The translations under genes and the position numbers were made by a program. The notes under the pieces were generated by a model, which did no database searches, had not been told where the DNA came from, and saw only the letters and a program-made list of their open reading frames with translations. A stretch of 64,000 bases of DNA, from NCBI GenBank assembly GCA_024811115.1, contig JAKOGH010000446.1:106059-170058 (forward strand), in the 5' to 3' direction. Each line of letters starts with the position of its first letter. Position 1 is the first letter of the stretch. Of this stretch, positions 37,974 to 50,062 are shown in pieces. This DNA comes from Terana coerulea (lineage: Eukaryota > Basidiomycota > Agaricomycetes > Polyporales > Phanerochaetaceae).

Positions 37974-39613
37974 TCAAAACTCCAGCCTGCGACCTGCACG
38001 AGTGTCGGCATTCCACCGAATCAGCTTATTTTGAAGAGCTTCATCATACCGTAGAGGTTTCATAGTAAATACCCGGAAGCGCTACGTAATATCGACGTGT
38101 CAAAGAAACCTATGGTGAGTTGATAGAAGCTACGTACCTCGATGCCACTATCCAAGGCAGCACCGATTTCCTCTTGTGTGACGTTCAAGAACTGGTCTTT
38201 GTCCTGAATACCTTGCACTAACAGTGCCTGTGGTATATTGGATCCGTGCGTTCTGCGCAGTACCAGTCGGACGCGGAACGCCTTGGCCCACGTCTCCGTG
38301 CTGATTTCCGCAGCCCATTTCTGTCTCACCTAGTTGCGATACAAAATGAGATTAGTCACTCTCAAGCAGCGAGTCGGGCTTACCCTAGCAGGCACCGCCT
38401 GCCACTCGGACAGAGTCAAGTGTTCCACCTCCTCGATCTCGTACTCGCCCATGTACAGCCACTGCTTCACTGCGACGTTCACGAGAATCCGCGCGACGGG
38501 CGGGATCTTCTTGATCGCCGTCGCGCCGCCGACGCCGTACAGCAGCCCGGCGGAGCCGGGACGCTTCGGGGCGTCGGGGTGATAGGACAGGTTGACGAAC
38601 ATGAAGTGGTCGTAGCCGTGCCGCGCCACCTTCTCCGGCGCCACCTTGGAAACCATCGCCTGCATGCCGCCGCCGAGCTGACTCGTCATCCACCGCCTGG
38701 CGACGGTGAACGTGCGCGTTTCGAGGCTGAGCTCGAGCTTGAGGCTCTTGATGTCATGTTTGCGGAGCCGGTCGTAGACGAGCTCCTCGAGGGAGAGGTC
38801 GTCCTTGACTTTGACCTTGATATCCGGCTGATGTCCAAAAGAAAATCAGTCACGCATGAACACCAAGGTGAAGCACTCATGTACATTGCTGAGTTCGTTA
38901 AGAAAAGCCTTGACATCCTCTTGACGCTGTCCTTCGATTGCGACATCGGACGACGCCTTGGGTCGTTTGTGCAAATCGTGGGCCGCGGGTGCAACGTCTG
39001 GAGACCGTGGTCGCTTAGATACGCATTGGGAATGTACACTTCTCTCTTGAAAGGAAGGATGTATTTTTGACTTGTCGGAGGCTGTAGATGGAGGGCGCAG
39101 CTGTGCACCTTCAAATGTTGCTTGTTCGACCTTGACAAACTCCGCAGCAGCTGTATTCGTTTCATTCACTGAAGGCGAAGAAGCATTGGAGAGCGCCCCA
39201 TGGGCAGGCCCTCCGTCCCACTCCTCACAGACCGGAGTATGGGTTTGCGACGGTCTCTTGTTCACCACTTTGGTATACCGCGAGGGAGGTGAACTCGGAG
39301 GGATGTCGATATCGTCTGTGAGATCTATGATCTCAGCTGCAGCCTATGATATATGTCAGCTGTGATCCTCTACTGTAACGGCTCAAGGCTCACTTTGATC
39401 CGCTTCGCTTTCGAGTGCGTAGTCTATGTCGTCGTGAGACGATGAATAGCCTCCGGAGAGAGATATTGTTACCTCCTCGACGCGCTTCACCTCCATTCGA
39501 AATTGGAGGCGAGACAGGATAGTTTCCTGCTTTCGCATCACCTTCTCAATTTTCTGGTCCTGTGCATCAAGCCTGCATTTCAACTCTGCAAATTGTTCCT
39601 CGCTGAAAGACAT
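37974..39613 (-). CDS. DUF6697-like nuclear protein
   Basis: Function unknown. It starts at ATG 39613 (MSFSEEQFAELKCRLDAQDQ) with a short coiled coil. A disordered linker follows, containing a SUMO-interaction-like run (AAAEIIDLTDDIDI) and a basic segment resembling a nuclear signal (KRPRSPDVAPAAHDLHKRPK). The C-terminal globular domain contains LGGGMQAMVSKVAPEKVARH, YDHFMFVNLSYHPDAP, LYMGEYEIEEVEHLTLSEW and VRQKWAAEI. This matches my memory of DUF6697, a basidiomycete-restricted domain. The last exon is joined through GTACGT (38137) to a CGTAG acceptor and gives MKPLRYDEALQNKLIRWN, ending at TGA 37976-37974; reading through that intron gives a false stop. The IIDLTDD motif suggests a SUMO-linked chromatin role, which is inference only. 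Confidence 0.6.
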
Positions 39614-40568
39614 GGTGAGAGGCTGGGACTGCCTCAGGACAGTGGGTGAGTCTGTCTCAGCACCGGCACGCCGTGCCTCAATGCGACCGGTCGGCAGTCG
39701 CCGGCTCGGAGCCCGAGTGCGGAGAATGACACAGGCGGCAGAAGCGGGCCCGAGGCCGGCCTGGTGCCGGCTGTGTGTGGGCGCTAGTACCTGTTTCTTG
39801 GTCATCACCAAGGGGGGCACGATTTAGATCTGGCACAGCGATCTCCATAAGCGCCTTATCAGGACCCCGTAGACCGTCCGTCGCAGCTACAGTAGCGAAC
39901 AGACTTGGAGCCTACGGCCACGCTGTATATTGACAAGTACTAGTACAGGAGTACTCTGGAGGGGTAGGTAATACAGCAGCATACGAAAGTATGTGAGAAT
40001 GAAAGGTCCTCCGTGTTATTTGGAATAAGAATTAATAGCAACATGTAGCGGTTGTGTAGCGGCATTGTAGCCGAAGTGCACAGTCCAGCATTGTAAGTTT
40101 TCCACAGCGCCATCTCACAGATGGCATTTCCAAATGTTCAATGTACACATACGTTGCTTTTAACGACTTATGCGAGGATATCCGGGCTAACGCACTGCTT
40201 GTGCGGGGTGAAGCACGAATTGAGACTAATGCAGCACCTATACCCTTCATTGGCACTTTCCACGCCGCTATGAATCTCCAGAATATTTCTGGGGTATGAG
40301 AAGGCTATTGGTGTCAACTTAAGATGTATAATACCTGACATTACTACGGTAACGTTGTGCACAAGCATTCACTCGAGGAGTGAGGAGGGCAGGACCCCGG
40401 GTCTGGGGTGTCTAAACGCTGGCTTAGACGCTACACCCCGACACAGCGCTTAGCTGCTCTGCACCCCCTTGGTCATCTCCTCCCACCTCTCGTCAACGAA
40501 CTCATCCTTTCGTTCGTTTAAGTCGACCTCTATCACACTCTAGAACTGGGAACTCCCCTCCAACACCC
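39614..40568. other. Divergent promoter region of the DUF6697-like and HECT ligase genes
   Basis: About 950 bp with no recognisable coding sequence. The last 130 bases before the HECT ligase ATG are C/T rich, as expected of a core promoter and leader. Confidence 0.45.
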
Positions 40569-43461
40569 ATGTCAGCACCTGCAGGTGGACCGTGAGTGTT
40601 TCTCACTTTCTGCGCGTTCACGGCGTGCTCAGCCCGCAGCAGTAAAAAGATTAGGATTACTGGTAGGTGTCATGGACTCTCTGGGCGACGTTGTGCCTAA
40701 CAGCGAGTTTCAAGTGGTTGCCGCAGATGGACTCTCGAAGCGTGAGGTCTTCCGTCTACCCGACCCGTTCGCGGTCATTACTGTAGATGCGGAGCAGACC
40801 CACACGACCAGCGTGATCAAGAAGACCTTGAACCCCTACTGGAACGAGAGCTTTGACATGTAAGTCAACGCAACCGTGGAATCCAATGCGTACCTGAACG
40901 TGCTACAGTACTGTCAAGGATTCATCCGTTATCGCGGTTCAGATATTCGACCAACGCAAGTTCAAGAAGCGGGACCAGGGGTTCCTCGGAGTCGTGAATG
41001 TGCGCGTGAGCGACGTGATTGACTTGGAGCTGGGTGGTCATGGTACGTGAGATCTGCATTATCAACGGGTGCATGTCTTACATCGCATCCAGAGATGCTC
41101 ACCCTGGACCTGAAAAAGTCCAACGACAATCTCGTCGTGCATGGCAAACTCATCATCTATCTCTCCACTAACATTAGCCAACCCATCAACAATCCCCCGA
41201 ACGCAGACAGCGCAGGCCAGCAGCTATCAAACTTGAATCTTGATAGCTCATCCACATCTCTCGCAGCTAGCAACAGCGCGCTTGCTGCTGGAGGCAGCTC
41301 TCTCTCTAGGACCCCTTCCGCCACCGCTTCCACCACCACCAGCCCCGACGGCGCACGCATCAGCATGCCTACTCCCAGTGCTGCCCCTCCGCCTGCAGAC
41401 CCTGAGCCACCGCAGGCTCCTGCCGCTGCGCGCCCGGTATCCACGGGATCATCAGCCGCAGCCACTTCCCCTGCGTCCACTACCAACGCAAGCGCCAACG
41501 CCCAAGCCGCCTCCAACAACAACGCTCAAATGCGCAACTTCAACCCACATGAGGACCAGTTCGGTACTCTTTCGCAAGGTTGGGAACGTCGTATTGACCC
41601 GCTTGGACGAACGTACTATGTCGACCACAACACCCGCACGACAACCTGGAACCGGCCCTCGGCTAACCAGACCACCAACACTCATACTCAGGAAGGTGAC
41701 ACCAACGCAGCCCGCGACCAGCACAACCGCCGCATCCTCGCCGATGACATGCTTGAAGCTGCCTCTGGGGTTGGGCGGGCGCCTTCAGCTGCTGCGACGA
41801 ACACCTCGGCAGCTGCGCTTGCTGCGAGCACCAACACAACCACCAACGGGGGTGGTCCATTACCCGCTGGCTGGGAGGAGCGATACACTCCGGAGGGCCG
41901 TCCGTACTACGTCGACCACAATACCCGCACCACCACATGGGTCGACCCACGCCGACAGACGATCATCCGCGTCATGGGCCCGAACGGCCAGAACACCGCG
42001 CTGCAGCCGCAGACCATCTCGCAGCTTGGGCCCCTGCCGTCGGGCTGGGAGATGCGTCTCACGTCGACTGCGCGCGTGTACTTCGTGGACCACAACACGA
42101 AGACGACGACCTGGGACGACCCGCGGCTGCCGTCGACGCTCGACGCCAACGTGCCGCAGTACAAGCGGGACTTCCGGAGGAAGCTCATCTACTTCCGCAG
42201 CCAGCCTGCTATGCGTGCACAGCCCGGTAATTGCCAGATCAAGGTCCGGCGTAACCATATCTTCGAGGACAGCTATGCGGAGATCATGAGGCAAACGCCC
42301 AATGACCTCAAGAAGAGGCTCATGATCAAGTTCGACGGTGAGGATGGTCTCGATTACGGTGGTCTCTCTCGGTAAGTTAGTCTATCGTGAACAATTGAGA
42401 GCTGTACTGATGCCTTTTCAGTGAATTCTTCTTCCTGTTGTCCCATGAAATGTTCAACCCGTTCTACTGTCTCTTCGAGTACTCCGCACACGACAACTAT
42501 ACCCTCCAGATCAACCCCGCGTCTGGTGTCAACCCCGAGCACTTGAATTACTTCAAGTTCATTGGTCGCTGTCTCGGTTTGGGTATCTTCCACCGTCGAT
42601 TCCTCGATGCCTACTTCATCACGGCGTTCTACAAGATGATCCTGAAGAAGAAGGTCGTCATCGCCGACCTGGAGAGTGTCGACGCCGAGCTGCACCGTGG
42701 CTTGACGTGGATGTTGGACAACGACATCACCGACGTCATCGACGAGACGTTCACCACCACGGAGGAGCGCTTCGGCGAGATGGTCACCGTCGAGCTCAAG
42801 CCTGGCGGCGCGGATATCCCCGTCACCGAGGATAACAAGAAGGATTACGTCAGCTGCGTCGTCGAGTACCGTATCTCGCGCCGTGTCAAGGAGCAGTTCG
42901 ACGCTTTCATGTCCGGCTTCAGCGAGCTTATCCCGCAAGACCTCGTCAACGTCTTCGATGAGCGCGAGCTTGAACTTCTCATCGGTGGTATGTCTGAGAT
43001 CGACGTGTAAGTCCCCGCATGTTTCATTGCGTTTTACATTGGTTCTCACGCCTCCAACATAGGGATGACTGGGCCAAGTTCACCGACTACCGTGGCTACG
43101 AGGTCAACGACGAGGTCATCCAGTGGTTCTGGAAGTGCATCCGCAGCTGGCCGCCCGAGCGCAAGTCCCGTCTGCTGCAGTTCGCGACCGGCACCTCGCG
43201 TATCCCGGTCAACGGCTTCAAGGACCTGCAGGGCTCCGACGGCCCCCGTCGCTTCACGATCGAGAAGTCGGGCGACCCGAGCCAGCTGCCGAAGAGTCAT
43301 ACGTGCTTCAACCGTATTGACCTTCCGCCGTACAAGGACTACGCCACATTGGAGCAGAAGCTCACGTTGGCGGTTGAGTAAGTGTCATCGTTGTATTCGA
43401 GGCCTTACCGGTACTGACTCTGGTCTTCTTCAGGGAAACCGTCGGATTCGGCCAGGAGTAA
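40569..43461 (+). CDS. rsp5: Rsp5/NEDD4-type HECT E3 ubiquitin ligase
   Basis: Ubiquitinates membrane cargo and other PY-motif partners. A 23 nt first exon ([11 protein letters not shown] 40569) splices from 40592 to 40704 into the C2 domain ([20 protein letters not shown] ... [11 protein letters not shown]). A low-complexity Ala/Ser/Thr linker follows, then three WW domains: [19 protein letters not shown]...[22 protein letters not shown]...WVDP and [18 protein letters not shown]...WDDP. The HECT domain runs from [16 protein letters not shown] to FGQE at 43458, with the catalytic cysteine in [13 protein letters not shown]. The domain order and three WW repeats match fungal Rsp5/Pub1. All exons look intact and the coding sequence is GC rich. 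Confidence 0.96.
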
Positions 43462-45061
43462 TTGTATAGACACGGACTCACACCCCATTTCCCCCTTCTG
43501 TTTGTTTGTTTTCAGCTCGGCGCGATATATGGCATAATGTACAAACAACGGTCGCCCGCATGTTGCGTCCTAATACCTGCCTCCTTCATGTAAGTACACA
43601 CTTTCGTATTTGCTTCGCTTTGCCTTCGGTATGCCTTCCGTCTTAGGCTCGGTGTCCTAGCTACGCTAGGCTGTATATTTTACTCGCGAATGTATCATGT
43701 GTTGCCAATTGGCGAGATGCGTTGGGTGTTATGGTGAAATGCGGTAGTATGCTAAAGGTGTGTATGTGCGTTGTATGTGTGCAGCTGGGGAAGCAAGGTG
43801 CTGTTACCTGCACAAAAACATGTGAGGGCCTCGTTAGCGCTCAACCTCACCCACGGTAGCGCAGGTGAAGTCAAGGGTACCCAACGATTGCAATCTTTAG
43901 CAACAGGGTATATGGCATATGAAAGCTGGCGAGTCTCCGCGGTCCTGGACTGCACAGCACTTGCACTTGTGCGTAAAGTACCCGTTGTGCGTTTCCGGGA
44001 ACAAGTCGTACATCTGGGATGTTTTCTATGGAGATGATTGAGCAAACTCATGTAGTTTTAACCGCATTCCGAGCGACATAAGGATATGTATACCAGGTCG
44101 GACTCATTGCCTCTCCTCAATATCGATACCGATTACATGTTTCTGCTGGGCGCCTGCACATTTATGCAAGGTACGTGTAGCCGCCGGCTGAGTAAAATCT
44201 GTTGTGTCACCCTGGTCGTTTGGTTCAACTCCGAGTAACGCATCGTTAGACTGCGACGTTGCCCGGGTGGCTGAGCTCAGGAGAGATGGGCATGAGCGAC
44301 AGAGAGTTTGGCTAGTATGGAGATTCTTCTTCATCTCCGTCTTCTCCTAGCACACCTCTCCTAAGCCTTTCCAGCCTTCATGACCTCTTCCCCGCAATGT
44401 GCGATCACCGGCGGAACTTGGCCACGGCGTTCGCCGATGCTCGTACCAAGTCCCGCACTGACGAACGCCTGCTGCATGCTGCACTCAAGGGTCCTAGAAC
44501 GAGACTACCGAAGACTGCCAAGCTTTGCGTAGCCCTGGAGCTTGAACTCGCTCGCACGGGGAGCCTTACACAGGCATGTGAGTAGCTTCGCCGCACTTAT
44601 GCTCAAGTACTGCTAATTGGAGTAAATTGGCCCCATTGTAGACTGTTGATATCAATGTTCGGTCTGTGTCCAGAAGACAAGCAATCTGTCGAAAACTTGA
44701 TTATCGTCTGTAAGAAGACAGCGAAGCAACCCTCGAAACCTTGGTGTACGGCGGTGTTTCATTATCTTACCGTGCGGAGTCCGCTCAGTCTTATCCTTAG
44801 TCGAATATATTCTCACAGGTGCCGAATCCGTAGAATGCGCGAGAGTCACGGCGTTATTACAGCACATCAGATACTCCATGCGTTGATGTATTCGAAAGAC
44901 AGAAACACCCCTTGTGACTAGGGGAATACCTTCACGGCGTGCCAGATCGTGAGAATATGGCAAACTCGAAGTTGAGGGTCCGTTCAACCCGAAGCAGCTG
45001 CGCACCTTAACCACCGAGGGCACCGTTTCTCCTTCAGAGCCGCGCTTTTTTGCTGCCCAGT
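43462..45061. other. Gene-poor region upstream of the MFS transporter
   Basis: About 1.6 kb. A 62-codon + strand frame at 44397-44585 (MCDHRRNLATAFADARTKS) and a second frame at 44646-44921 could be remnants or chance. Neither resembles a known protein or has convincing splice sites. No RNA gene was recognised. Confidence 0.35.
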
Positions 45062-46825
45062 ATGACAAGCACCGCGGAGAACCAGGAGAAAACGGTTACG
45101 GATCCCCTTCCAACCCGACCGTGCAACCAGGAGAGCAGTTCCCAGCCGTTGCGGATGGCGGTGCTCAAGCCTGGCTATCCATTGTCGGAGGGTGAAGTCC
45201 AATTCAACGCTCCGCCCCTACTTGCTGCATTAACGCAGCTTTAGATGGCTCATATGTTTTTGTTCGTTCGGCTCAGAGAGTTCTTTTGGCGTATTCCAGG
45301 ACTTCTACACGTCCTCGGGGACGTCTTCCCCCTCCAATATCAGCTGGATAGGAGGCACTGAACTTTTTCTCTCCTTCACCCTTGGCATCGTGTCCGGGCT
45401 ACTGTTTGATAAGGGGCATTTTCACGCGCTTCAAGTTGTAGGAGGCTTCATATTCTTGCTTTGGTGAGTGCCTTCAACAGCAAGAATGACTGAAATTAAC
45501 GGTATTCTACCACAAGCTTTTTCATGCTTTCCTTGGCGGATCCGAAGAAGTATTATCAGTTGTTTCTTACACAAGGAATCGGAATGGGCATAGGAATAGG
45601 CCTCATGTTGGTCCCAGCCTTGTCCGTGCAAGCCCACCACTGGCGCAAGCGACGGGCGATGGCAATTGGATTGGTGTTCACCGGTGAGTCCATGAAGCAC
45701 TAGGCACAGCAAAAGCTAACGGGAGTTTAGGATCCTCGTGTGGAGGCATTGTCTATCCCATTCTGCTGAACCACCTGATATATGGTTCCGTGGGCTTTGC
45801 TTGGGGAGTCAGGGTGGCCGCCTTCCTCAGCCTCGGCTTGCTGGTCATAGCAAATTGCATCATAACAACACGTTACCCTGCGCCGACGATGTCAGCTCCA
45901 TCTACAGCTATTAGTATCAAAGCAATATTTCTAGATACAACTTACATGCTAGCGTCGTTGGGGTGCGTCCTGCGGTCGACCATCGTACCGTCGCTTTGTC
46001 TGATGTCCTTTTGTAGCGCCTTCCTCATTCTTTGGGGACTGTATACGCCAAGTGAGCATGCCACAAACCGCGCATACGGCGAGCTCATAACTCAGCACAT
46101 TCAGATTTCTACCTGCAACTCTTTGTGCAGGCTCATGGTCTTTCGTCGAACCTCGGATTCTACACGGTCAGTGTTTATGTGCGTATTGCGAGGTAAACTG
46201 ACTGAGAATTATGCCAGCTCGCTATCTTGAATGCAGGGTCCATTCCCGGCCGCACCATTCCCAACATCCTTGCTGATGTCTACGGAAACTTCAACATGCT
46301 CTGCCCTATATCCGTCGTTGCTGGAGGCCTCATTTTCGCCATGCTTGGTGCTACAAACACCGGGGGGTCGTTATCTTCTCAATCCTCTACGGCTGTTTCT
46401 CGGGAAGCTGTGCGTACTTTACATCACTCACGCGCACCCGAATAAACTAACCTGTGCAGTTCTATCCCTTGTGCCTCCACTCATTGTTGAACTGTCAAAA
46501 ACCCCAACGAAGTAGGGTATGGCATGCCTCTCAACCCGTTGACAGTCCTCAGCTGATAAATGTTCCTTGTAGAATACGGATGGGGATCGGTTACTTGATT
46601 ACCTCCTTTGCTGTCCTCACAGGAACACCGATCTCCGGTGCACTCTTTGGGAACGCGAATTGGGTCAAGCCGATCATATTCAGTGGGGTGAGCGAGACAC
46701 CTCTTGGACTATATCCACCTTGCTAAAGACAGCACACAATATAGGTTGTCGTTATCGCTGGGGCTGCGTTCTTGTTTGCGGCACGGCACTTGTACGCAAA
46801 GCAACGGGGCACACAACGTGTTTAA
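45062..46825 (+). CDS. MFS monocarboxylate-type transporter
   Basis: Twelve-helix plasma-membrane permease of the monocarboxylate porter type. The family signature at the start of helix 1 is split by an intron (donor about 45192): DGGAQAWLSIVGG, then WLICFCSFGSESSFGVFQDF. Further helices include LFLTQGIGMGIGIGLMLVPA, VQAHHWRKRRAMAIGLVFTG, YLQLFVQAHGLSSNLGFYT, NAGSIPGRTIPNILADVYGN and YLITSFAVLTGTPISGALFG. The last exon ends VVVIAGAAFLFAARHLYAKQ and stops at TAA 46823-46825. ATG 45062 (MTSTAENQEKTVTDP) is preferred because the frame that reads directly into DGGAQAW has no start codon. This requires a one-base correction at about 45149-45151. A second correction is needed in the G6 run 46362-46367 (ATNTGG then VVIFSILYG). 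The substrate is unknown; riboflavin or organic acids are typical. Confidence 0.85.
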
Positions 46826-47381
46826 CGACTGGCATCTATCTTGTGTATAAATGTGTGTAGTCTGACAGATCGCATCTTCGCACTGGCACCTTCCCCTCTG
46901 GCAGTCAACCCTTGTGAACCAATCGGATTGTAAGCACACAGTGTGCTTCTGGGCTCGTACTTCCCACATAGAGTAACAGCTGCGCTACCGTTTGTACTTT
47001 GCTCACACTGCATCCGCGTGAACAGGCCTCAATATGGTGTCCGCGCTCCGTATGTGATACTTGTCGCAATGCTGAGATTCCCAATGCATTGGGCCGGCAA
47101 GATGGAATATTACAGGTATGCTTACAGCCGTTCTTGGCTCATACGTGCTGATAATCAGCAATACGCCCTTTTCTAGGTTCTTCCACTATCTCTGCTGAGA
47201 TGCCGAGGGCAGTTTCCGGCACCTTGACCACTCGATCCCGCTTTCCAGGACCCACAGCGTTCTTGTCTAAACAGCTTCATCACATGAGTCTTGACGCCTC
47301 CTGTGTAGCGACATTAATACGGTCGCATTTTCTTCTTGTTACATCGATCCACCCCACTTCTTCGTCCCCATATCCCTGGGA
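46826..47381. other. Intergenic spacer between the transporter and acyl-activating genes
   Basis: About 555 bp, both neighbours on the + strand. Short open frames only; the last part before 47382 is probably the promoter and leader of the acyl-activating enzyme. Confidence 0.4.
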
Positions 47382-49552
47382 ATGTCGACGTTTTCTTCTC
47401 CATACTCCCCAGTCAAGTTGCCGCGCACCTCTTTCTATCATTTTCTGGTAGAAAGAGATCGCGCCTTCGATCCCTCGCTGCCCGTATCCACCAATGCCAA
47501 GTCCGGAGAAAGCATCTCGCGCGCACGACTCAAAGCCCAGGCGCTGCAGCTGGCGTCTTCTTTCCGCTCTGTCGGTGAAATTGGTCTGTTGCCTCTGCAT
47601 CGAGGCTCAAAGGTGGCAATGGTGTGTCCGAACACTGTTGACTTTCTGGCTATCGTCATGGCGCTGGTGCGTGAGGCAGATGCAGAGGTGTTGTCTACGC
47701 TCACACAAAGCTAGGGTGCAGCTGGCATTCAATGCGGATTTTTGGATATCCCCATCACCGCCCGAGAGCTTGCACACGACTTCGCGACGTTCAGGGCATC
47801 GCACTTCCTTGTTCACCCCGTCGCGTTGGAGAATGCCATCGCTGCTTTCGAGACTCTCGGGGTCACTCGTGAGGAGGCCAAACGACGGATTGTAGTCCTA
47901 TCGAGGAAAGGAGAAACCCCTTTGAACATCGCTGCAGAGGGATGGGTCGACCTGGACATGCTTCCAACAGCATATGTACCGGGAATTCCAGAGGTGTTCA
48001 GTGGCGAGCAGACGAAGGAAGTGGCTTTGATAGTCATAAGCTCTGGTATGTGCTTCGCAATTGAAATGGCTATGCCTCGGAACTAGTCGCTGCCATGGCT
48101 GACCCTAGTGCTCAGGGCGATCGGGGCTCTTCAAGGCTGTTGAGCTCTCCCACGACAATCTGACCGCAGTTCTCACACAGGTCGATACGGCGTGGCCATA
48201 CTACGACACTGCTCGTGATGTCGTGCTCAACGTACTCGGTACCGGGGGTGTGTTCAACGTCATAATCATTCAGATGTTCAGCTACATCCGGGGTGTTCCG
48301 TTAGTCTTCCTGCAGCACTTTGACCCTACCTTGTTACTGTCATGTATTGACATGTACAAAGTCACGGTAAGTTTCATTCACGTCCTGTCACTTTTGCTGG
48401 CTTAATACAGTGCTAGGTGGCGATGGTTACTCCTCCACTCGTTGCATTTTTTGCGAAGAATCCCTTAATCGATCGTTTCAACCTGTCATCTTTGGTTTCC
48501 TTCGTTGTCGGCTCAGCACACACGCCCCCCTCAGTCTTTGACCTATGTCTCGCACGCTTTGCAAAACGAGGAATGGCCGTGCGGATCTGCGAGACATACG
48601 GTATGACGGAGACCAGTACGTTCGTTTGTTATAGCTCACATTTCCTCCATCTGACCGCAGTCTATTCTTCACAACATTGTGCTGGCAGGCGGACCTCTTA
48701 GTTTTCTACCTTTTGAGAGTTATCAAACACTGAAAGGTTCCGTGGGACCTTTGCTCCCCAGTATTATCGGTAAAATTGTAGACAAGAATGGGCGTCTGGC
48801 TCAGAATGGAGCACCAGGAGAACTATGGGTGCAGGGCCCAAACGTCATGAGGTGACGCCAGTTGTACCAAACTGCTTGTGGACACACGCTGAACATTATC
48901 AGGGGATATGCCAATGATTTAGAAGCGACATCTGCTACGTTTACCCCAGATGGTTGGTTCAAGACCGGAGATATAGTTACGCGTGACGAGGGCGGAAACT
49001 TGACCATCGTTGGTTGTATGAAGCAATTTGTGAAATACAACGGCGACCAAGGTTGGTCAAGTTCTGTCCGGTGCTTCGCAGCTTGGCTTCCGAGTCACTG
49101 ACCGTTTGCTTCCACAGTCCCAATGGCAGAGCTTGAAAGAACCCTTCTTGGATGCCCAGATGTTGCCGATGTTGCAATATGCGCGGTTTGGTACGACGAG
49201 GGAATCACAGAGGTCCCAAGGTTGTAAATCTACCACCTGTCATACACCGCAGTCTCTCATGATCTCACAGAGCATATGTTGTTCCTAAAAGCCCGCAAGA
49301 TGTCCATGGCAATGCCGATGTCGCATTACATCTCAAAAACAATATTGTCAGGTGGCTTGAGGCACGCGTTGCAAAGTACAAACACCTCAGAGGCGGTAAG
49401 TACATACTTAGTATGGCGCTGGTCTAGATGCTTCTGATCATTTTACAGGTATTGTGTTTGTCTCAGCCATCCCACGAACTGCTGATGGACACATTCTGAG
49501 GTCAAGGCTAACGGGTATAACTGCAGAGCTCCTCCAACGAGCCAGACTGTGA
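47382..49552 (+). CDS. AMP-forming acyl-CoA synthetase-like protein (ANL superfamily)
   Basis: Adenylates a carboxylic acid and normally transfers it to CoA; 4-coumarate or medium-chain acyl ligases are the closest type. It starts at ATG 47382 (MSTFSSPYSPVKLPRTSFYH). An intron from GTGCGT (about 47669) to GCTAG joins VMAL to GAAGIQCGFLDIPITARELA. Motifs include ICETYGMTET (A5), GELWVQGPNVMRGY, PDGWFKTGDIV (A7), KYNGDQVPMAELER (A8) and DVADVAICAVWYDEG. The C-terminal A10 motif, usually PK.xxGK(I/L)LR, reads PRTADGHILRSRL: the catalytic lysine position is histidine. The ATP-binding A3 loop (usually SSGTTGxPK) reads SSG|RSGLFKAVELSH across an intron, also divergent. It ends at TGA 49550-49552 with no carrier or reductase domain. 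The substitutions suggest reduced or altered chemistry. Confidence 0.82.
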
Positions 49553-49657
49553 ACACTCGCTGGACTGATATTGATCTCCTTATAGATGATATGGTCGAAA
49601 GAATGACTGAGGCATGTAAATATAAATTAGATATATCCGATGTCGGTTCAGAAGGTG

Positions 49658-50062
49658 TCATGCACAAGTGAGCTCGAGACGCGCACCAAGGGTGAGCGGC
49701 GCGGCGGCACTCCTACCTAATCGGGTTTTCCGAGGTTCGCTGGGTCGGACTCTCAGCCGAGCTATCCCGGGGTCGTTCTTTGGGGAGGAAGGGAAATTGA
49801 ATGAGTGTCGGGGATTTAGGATTTGTGAGTGTGCGGGAATGGAGGTGCCCGGCGCCTGATGTCTGTCAATTAGGCCAGGTGCCAAACGGACTCCAATCGA
49901 GGGTCGGTAGATGTGAGCGGGTAAGGTGTTGCCAGTGAGCGTAACTGACCGATTTGAACAAGTGTCCGCAGCCTCCAGGTGAGGCGTTGGATCAGAGCGC
50001 TTGCTTTTAGTCAGTCGTTCGGGCACGAAGTTGTAAGTAAAAGGGTCGTCTGGTTGCGTCAA
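49658..50062 (-). CDS. Hypothetical short open frame
   Basis: A 134-codon frame starting MTQPDDPFTYNFVPERLTKS, antisense to the region just after the acyl-activating gene. The first 40 codons look protein-like and end at a possible GTCAGT donor after AADTCSNR. The remainder is Arg/Pro rich and may be intron or noncoding. No family is recognised and it could be chance. Confidence 0.2.
   Translation of the reverse strand: MTQPDDPFTYNFVPERLTKSKRSDPTPHLEAADTCSNRSVTLTGNTLPAHIYRPSIGVRLAPGLIDRHQAPGTSIPAHSQILNPRHSFNFPSSPKNDPGIARLRVRPSEPRKTRLGRSAAAPLTLGARLELTCA

Noticed and set aside
41240..42289. Long 349-codon + strand frame inside the HECT ligase
   Set aside because: It overlaps the C2-linker-WW coding sequence in another frame; its open length is due to GC-rich, Ala/Thr-rich low-complexity sequence.
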